Shown here piece by piece: positions 5,249 to 5,585 of a DNA stretch of 5,585 nt. The DNA comes from Actinomycetota bacterium (GTDB taxonomy: Bacteria > Actinomycetota > Acidimicrobiia > Spongiisociales > UBA5794): the NCBI GenBank assembly GCA_003648875.1, contig QMQC01000142.1, positions 1 through 5,585 on the forward strand, in the 5' to 3' direction. Positions within the stretch are counted from its first letter, which is position 1; each line of letters opens with the position of its first letter. Under the pieces are notes generated by a model. The model was not told the origin of the DNA. It did no database searches and saw only the letters and a list, made by a program, of their open reading frames with translations. Both the position numbers and the translations under genes were made by a program.

Positions 5249-5585
5249 ATGCAAGCACGCGTGAGACTGTCTCTTGGACTCGCTGGGATACTGGCGGTTT
5301 TCTTGTCCGTGCCTGCTTCAGCCTTCGTTCGCTCGCCGGTCGCCCTCCTGCCTGCTGGCGACACGCGCCCTGAGATCCACGCGGACGAGCTTCGCACCCC
5401 CCAGCCCCACAATCAACTGCTTGAGGCGGACCTGGTGGTCGATGCGATCGACAACGACGGCATTGCTCGGTTCGAATACCGCTGGAACAGTGCAACGTAT
5501 GGTGCGGTCCACTCCGTTGTGGGGAGTCCGCTCCAGGTGAGTTACGCGTCGATTCGCCCCAACACCAGGTACGCGCTCGAACTAA
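5249..5585 (+). CDS. Secreted protein with N-terminal signal peptide, 3' end outside the window
   Basis: The frame stays open from ATG 5249 to the last base, giving 112 residues. The N-terminus is a textbook Sec signal peptide: Arg4 and Arg6, a hydrophobic core from Leu7 to Leu19, and the cleavage motif A23-S24-A25 before Phe26. The mature part starts with a Pro/His-rich stretch (26-58). It continues with LEADLVVDAIDNDGIARFEYRWN (58-80 region), where DNDG (68-71) and the alternating strands, then VSYASIRPNTRYALEL, resemble an Ig-like or fibronectin III-like beta-sandwich in a cell-surface or exported protein. That domain idea rests on pattern only. The family is not recognised, and function, length and anchoring cannot be judged from this part. 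It diverges from the GNAT gene and reads out of the window. Confidence 0.72.
   Translation, partial: MQARVRLSLGLAGILAVFLSVPASAFVRSPVALLPAGDTRPEIHADELRTPQPHNQLLEADLVVDAIDNDGIARFEYRWNSATYGAVHSVVGSPLQVSYASIRPNTRYALEL

Noticed and set aside
1..5585. Mobile element, CRISPR array, tRNA or a defence/toxin system
   Set aside because: No transposase, integrase, direct-repeat array, tRNA-like fold or defence-type domain was seen on either strand.

Overview
The window is high-GC (about 60% by eye), tightly packed DNA. The gene style suggests an actinobacterium, possibly Acidimicrobiia-like: overlapping stop/start codons, few strong Shine-Dalgarno sites, putative leaderless promoters, and a two-domain GNAT protein of a type familiar from that phylum. 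This placement is an inference, since the window holds no rRNA or other marker gene. The standard code appears to be used: the methyltransferase, glcD and glcE all end in TGA.

Left part (1-4230, + strand): a four-gene run, probably one transcript. It starts with the 3' part of a class I SAM-dependent methyltransferase cut by the window edge. Then come the three core subunits of glycolate oxidase in canonical order: glcD (FAD catalytic subunit), glcE (second FAD-binding subunit) and glcF (iron-sulfur subunit). All three junctions overlap (10, 3 and 1 nt), which suggests translational coupling. Together GlcDEF oxidise glycolate (or a related 2-hydroxy acid) to glyoxylate and pass electrons through FAD and two [4Fe-4S] clusters to the membrane respiratory chain.

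The main anomaly is in glcD. It is one continuous homologous reading frame interrupted by an in-frame TGA at 1146-1148 (codon 171), with no frameshift and with conserved sequence resuming at once. As written, only two halves could be made. A sequence error, a nonsense mutation and recoding are weighed in the findings; error or mutation is favoured.

Right part (4231-5585): after a 40-nt convergent gap lies a minus-strand two-domain GNAT acetyltransferase (4271-5131). A 117-nt divergent intergenic region follows, then the beginning of a secreted protein (from 5249, + strand) with a clear signal peptide, cut by the window end. Both divergent genes have a TANNNT hexamer exactly 6 nt before their ATG, the layout expected for leaderless transcripts.

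I see no RNA gene, CRISPR array, insertion sequence, integrase or convincing new multi-gene system here. The region is ordinary metabolism with one notable lesion or recoding event.
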